Program-made: the position numbers and the translations under genes
The notes under the pieces: model-generated
The model's database searches: none
What the model was told of the DNA's origin: nothing
Seen by the model: only the letters and a program-made list of their open reading frames with translations
Origin: an uncultured Lachnospiraceae bacterium
GTDB taxonomy: Bacteria > Bacillota > Clostridia > Lachnospirales > Lachnospiraceae
Direction of reading: 5' to 3'
DNA length: 25,584 nucleotides
Assembly: GCA_910586095.1 (NCBI GenBank)
Contig: CAJUHQ010000044.1
Coordinates: 1-25,584 of the forward strand
Shown here: positions 24,119 to 25,584 of the stretch, one piece after another
Position numbering within the stretch: position 1 is the first letter of the stretch
How the letters are laid out: each line of letters opens with the position of its first letter

Positions 24119-25480
24119 CTAGTCCTCAAATATATCATTGAGCTGATAAATCACTCTGTCTGCTCCTGTTACTACAATCACGGTATCTCCTTGTTGAAAA
24201 CTTGAATCACCTCCTGGTATTTCAAGTTGAGGTCCATGAATAATACACACAATCAATACATTTCTTTTTAGCTTCAGCTTTTTTAGTGGTTCTCCACAAT
24301 GCAAGGTCTGCTTATCTACAACAAACTCTGCCGCCTCCGCCTGCCCATCAGCAATGGAATGTACAGTGAGTGCTGCGCCTGTCTGATTTTTTAGCGCACG
24401 TACATACTGAACAATTCGATTACAGCACAATCCTTTAGGACTTACAATACTCCCAACTGGCAGAGATTCTAATATCGTATTGTTTTCAAGTCTGCCAAGC
24501 TTCGTAATAATCTGTGGAACTTCACATCTACGACCATACAATGATATAATAATATTCAGTTCATCCACCCCTGTGAGTGTCACTAGCGCATCACAATCTG
24601 AGATTCCTTCATTATCTAGCAAAAATTCGCGCGTCGCGTCTCCATGTATAACAGATGCCTGTGGAAGAGACTTTGCAAGCTCTACACATTTATCAAAATT
24701 TTGTTCCACAATCTGCACACTGATACCACTCTTAATCAACATCTGTGCGAGATAATAACTTACTCTGCTACCTCCGCAGAGAATAACACGTTTTACCTTA
24801 TGTGTGATAATGCCCAAATTTTTGAGTAGTGTCGTGAGATTATTTGTGGGTGCCGTCACAAAGATTCGATCTCCCTCTTTCAAGATAAAATCACCACCTG
24901 GCGCTACAGCCTTTCCGTTTCTAATTACTGTACAGACCAAAATTCTACACTTTACAATGCTGTATAGATCAATCAACGCAATATCACACAGCTTATCTCC
25001 ACGCTCCACGCGAAGCTCTACAATCTCAACTCTACCATTTGCAAAGGTATCTCTTTTTAAGAATCCTGGATATTTTAACAATCGCTCAATTTCCACTGCT
25101 GCCTGTCTCTCTGGATTCGTAACCATAGAGAGCGCGAACAAATGGCGCATTTTATAGATTTGGCTGGTATACTCTGGATTTCTGATACGCGCAATTGTAT
25201 GTATATCAGGATTGAGTCCGTGTGCTGCCAGACAGCACAATAAATTCACCTCGTCGGCATTGGTCACTGCAATCAATAAATTGGCCTCTTTGACTCCTGC
25301 CCGCTCCAATGTTTCCATAGCAGCACAATTTCCTTGTACAGCCATAATATCGTATCGTTCCTCTGTAGATTCCAACACTTTAAGATTTGCATCAATCAAT
25401 GTCAGATCATACCCTTCAGCGGAGAGTTGCTTGGTGAGCATCCCTCCTACTTTTCCATCTCCTGCGATAATTATCTTCAT
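24119..25480 (-). CDS. trkA: TrkA-family potassium uptake regulatory subunit
   Basis: The cytoplasmic NAD(H)/nucleotide-binding regulator of TrkH, 453 aa in two tandem RCK halves, each an N domain followed by a TrkA_C domain. The first dinucleotide motif is GDGKVGGML (residues 7-15), followed by VTNADEVNLLCCLAA; the second half begins KRVILCGGSRVSYYLAQML, a less canonical glycine pattern. TrkA_C regions include KEGDRIFVTAP and QQGDTVIVVTG. I start at the ATG at 25480: GGGAG is five bases upstream and MKIIIAGDGKVG is the usual family start; the frame extends upstream through repeat hairpins. Partner trkH is next downstream. The leader hairpins might affect expression. Confidence 0.94.
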   Translation of the reverse strand: MKIIIAGDGKVGGMLTKQLSAEGYDLTLIDANLKVLESTEERYDIMAVQGNCAAMETLERAGVKEANLLIAVTNADEVNLLCCLAAHGLNPDIHTIARIRNPEYTSQIYKMRHLFALSMVTNPERQAAVEIERLLKYPGFLKRDTFANGRVEIVELRVERGDKLCDIALIDLYSIVKCRILVCTVIRNGKAVAPGGDFILKEGDRIFVTAPTNNLTTLLKNLGIITHKVKRVILCGGSRVSYYLAQMLIKSGISVQIVEQNFDKCVELAKSLPQASVIHGDATREFLLDNEGISDCDALVTLTGVDELNIIISLYGRRCEVPQIITKLGRLENNTILESLPVGSIVSPKGLCCNRIVQYVRALKNQTGAALTVHSIADGQAEAAEFVVDKQTLHCGEPLKKLKLKRNVLIVCIIHGPQLEIPGGDSSFQQGDTVIVVTGADRVIYQLNDIFED

Positions 25481-25550
25481 ATTAACTCCCATGTCGCAGC
25501 TTTGCTGCGATTCAACTCCAGATGAGAAATGCCGTATTTCAGGCATTTCT
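25481..25550. repeat. Modular hairpin repeat unit in the trkA leader
   Basis: TTAACTCCCATG linker (25482-25493), perfect 7-bp hairpin TCGCAGC/GCTGCGA (25494-25510), second linker ending in CCAGATG (25524), perfect 9-bp hairpin AGAAATGCC/GGCATTTCT (25525-25550). Same order as at 1-141. Confidence 0.8.
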
Positions 25551-25584
25551 CGGTGTGAGACTTAGTACTTCTCCACGAAACAGC

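Noticed and set aside
25481..25546. 22-residue N-terminal extension of TrkA
   Set aside because: It is translated from the repeat hairpins; the conserved family start MKIIIAGDG has its own ribosome site.
25481..25584. c-di-AMP (ydaO-type) riboswitch before trkA
   Set aside because: The visible leader consists of repeat modules found beside unrelated genes; conserved riboswitch blocks are missing. The region further upstream lies outside the window.

Overview
The window looks like chromosomal DNA of an anaerobic, endospore-forming, low-GC Firmicute, most likely of the class Clostridia and Lachnospiraceae-like. The reasons are a spoVA sporulation locus, an indolepyruvate:ferredoxin oxidoreductase (an anaerobe enzyme), strong AGGAGG-type ribosome binding sites, and an OmpR/HAMP-kinase pair typical of that family. 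I see no rRNA, tRNA, CRISPR array, transposase or phage gene. The genus is not identifiable from what I can see.

Layout, left to right. 1-246 is a hairpin-rich repeat array. 247-3273 (minus) is a ComEA-like lipoprotein, an OmpR-type response regulator and a HAMP sensor kinase, probably one signalling locus. 3529-3762 is a second repeat block. 3764-4936 (minus) is a DUF4422 putative glycosyltransferase with a helical tail. 5143-6570 (minus) is an M18 aminopeptidase and 6700-8046 (minus) a small-sensor chemoreceptor. 8433-11209 (plus) is iorA-iorB-ACT, behind a good sigma-A promoter and closed by a terminator. 11269-12621 (minus) is an EAL phosphodiesterase with a degenerate GGDEF domain and a structured leader. 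13193-14893 (plus) is a cytoplasmic GH13 enzyme. 15095-16698 (minus) is spoVAA-spoVAB-spoVAC, stopping before the expected spoVAD/spoVAE. 16928-19339 (minus) is a GH31 glucosidase and 19470-20981 (minus) a PLP basic-amino-acid decarboxylase. 21675-22472 (plus) is a PHP-domain phosphoesterase behind a promoter with a cluster of inverted repeats. 22478-25480 (minus) is a trkA-trkH potassium uptake pair.

Functional links. The two glycosidases suggest use of internalised alpha-glucans. IorAB plus the ACT protein point to ferredoxin-linked oxidation of aryl-pyruvates or similar amino-acid-derived 2-oxoacids. The two-component pair, chemoreceptor and c-di-GMP phosphodiesterase are regulatory. TrkA and TrkH together form a complete K+ uptake system.

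I found no convincing new multi-gene system. The most unusual structure is a family of modular intergenic repeats. GC-rich hairpins and AT-rich hairpins (stem GTGTGAAAT or similar) are joined by two conserved linkers. The family appears at 1-141, 3529-3762, 12678-12711 and 25481-25550, with possible diverged members near 21000 and 24030. One linker reads as a Shine-Dalgarno-like sequence on the minus strand and supplies the apparent ribosome binding site of trkA and probably of the EAL gene. Other points of interest are the half-site cluster in front of the PHP gene, the shortened spoVA operon, and several leaders with perfect inverted repeats.
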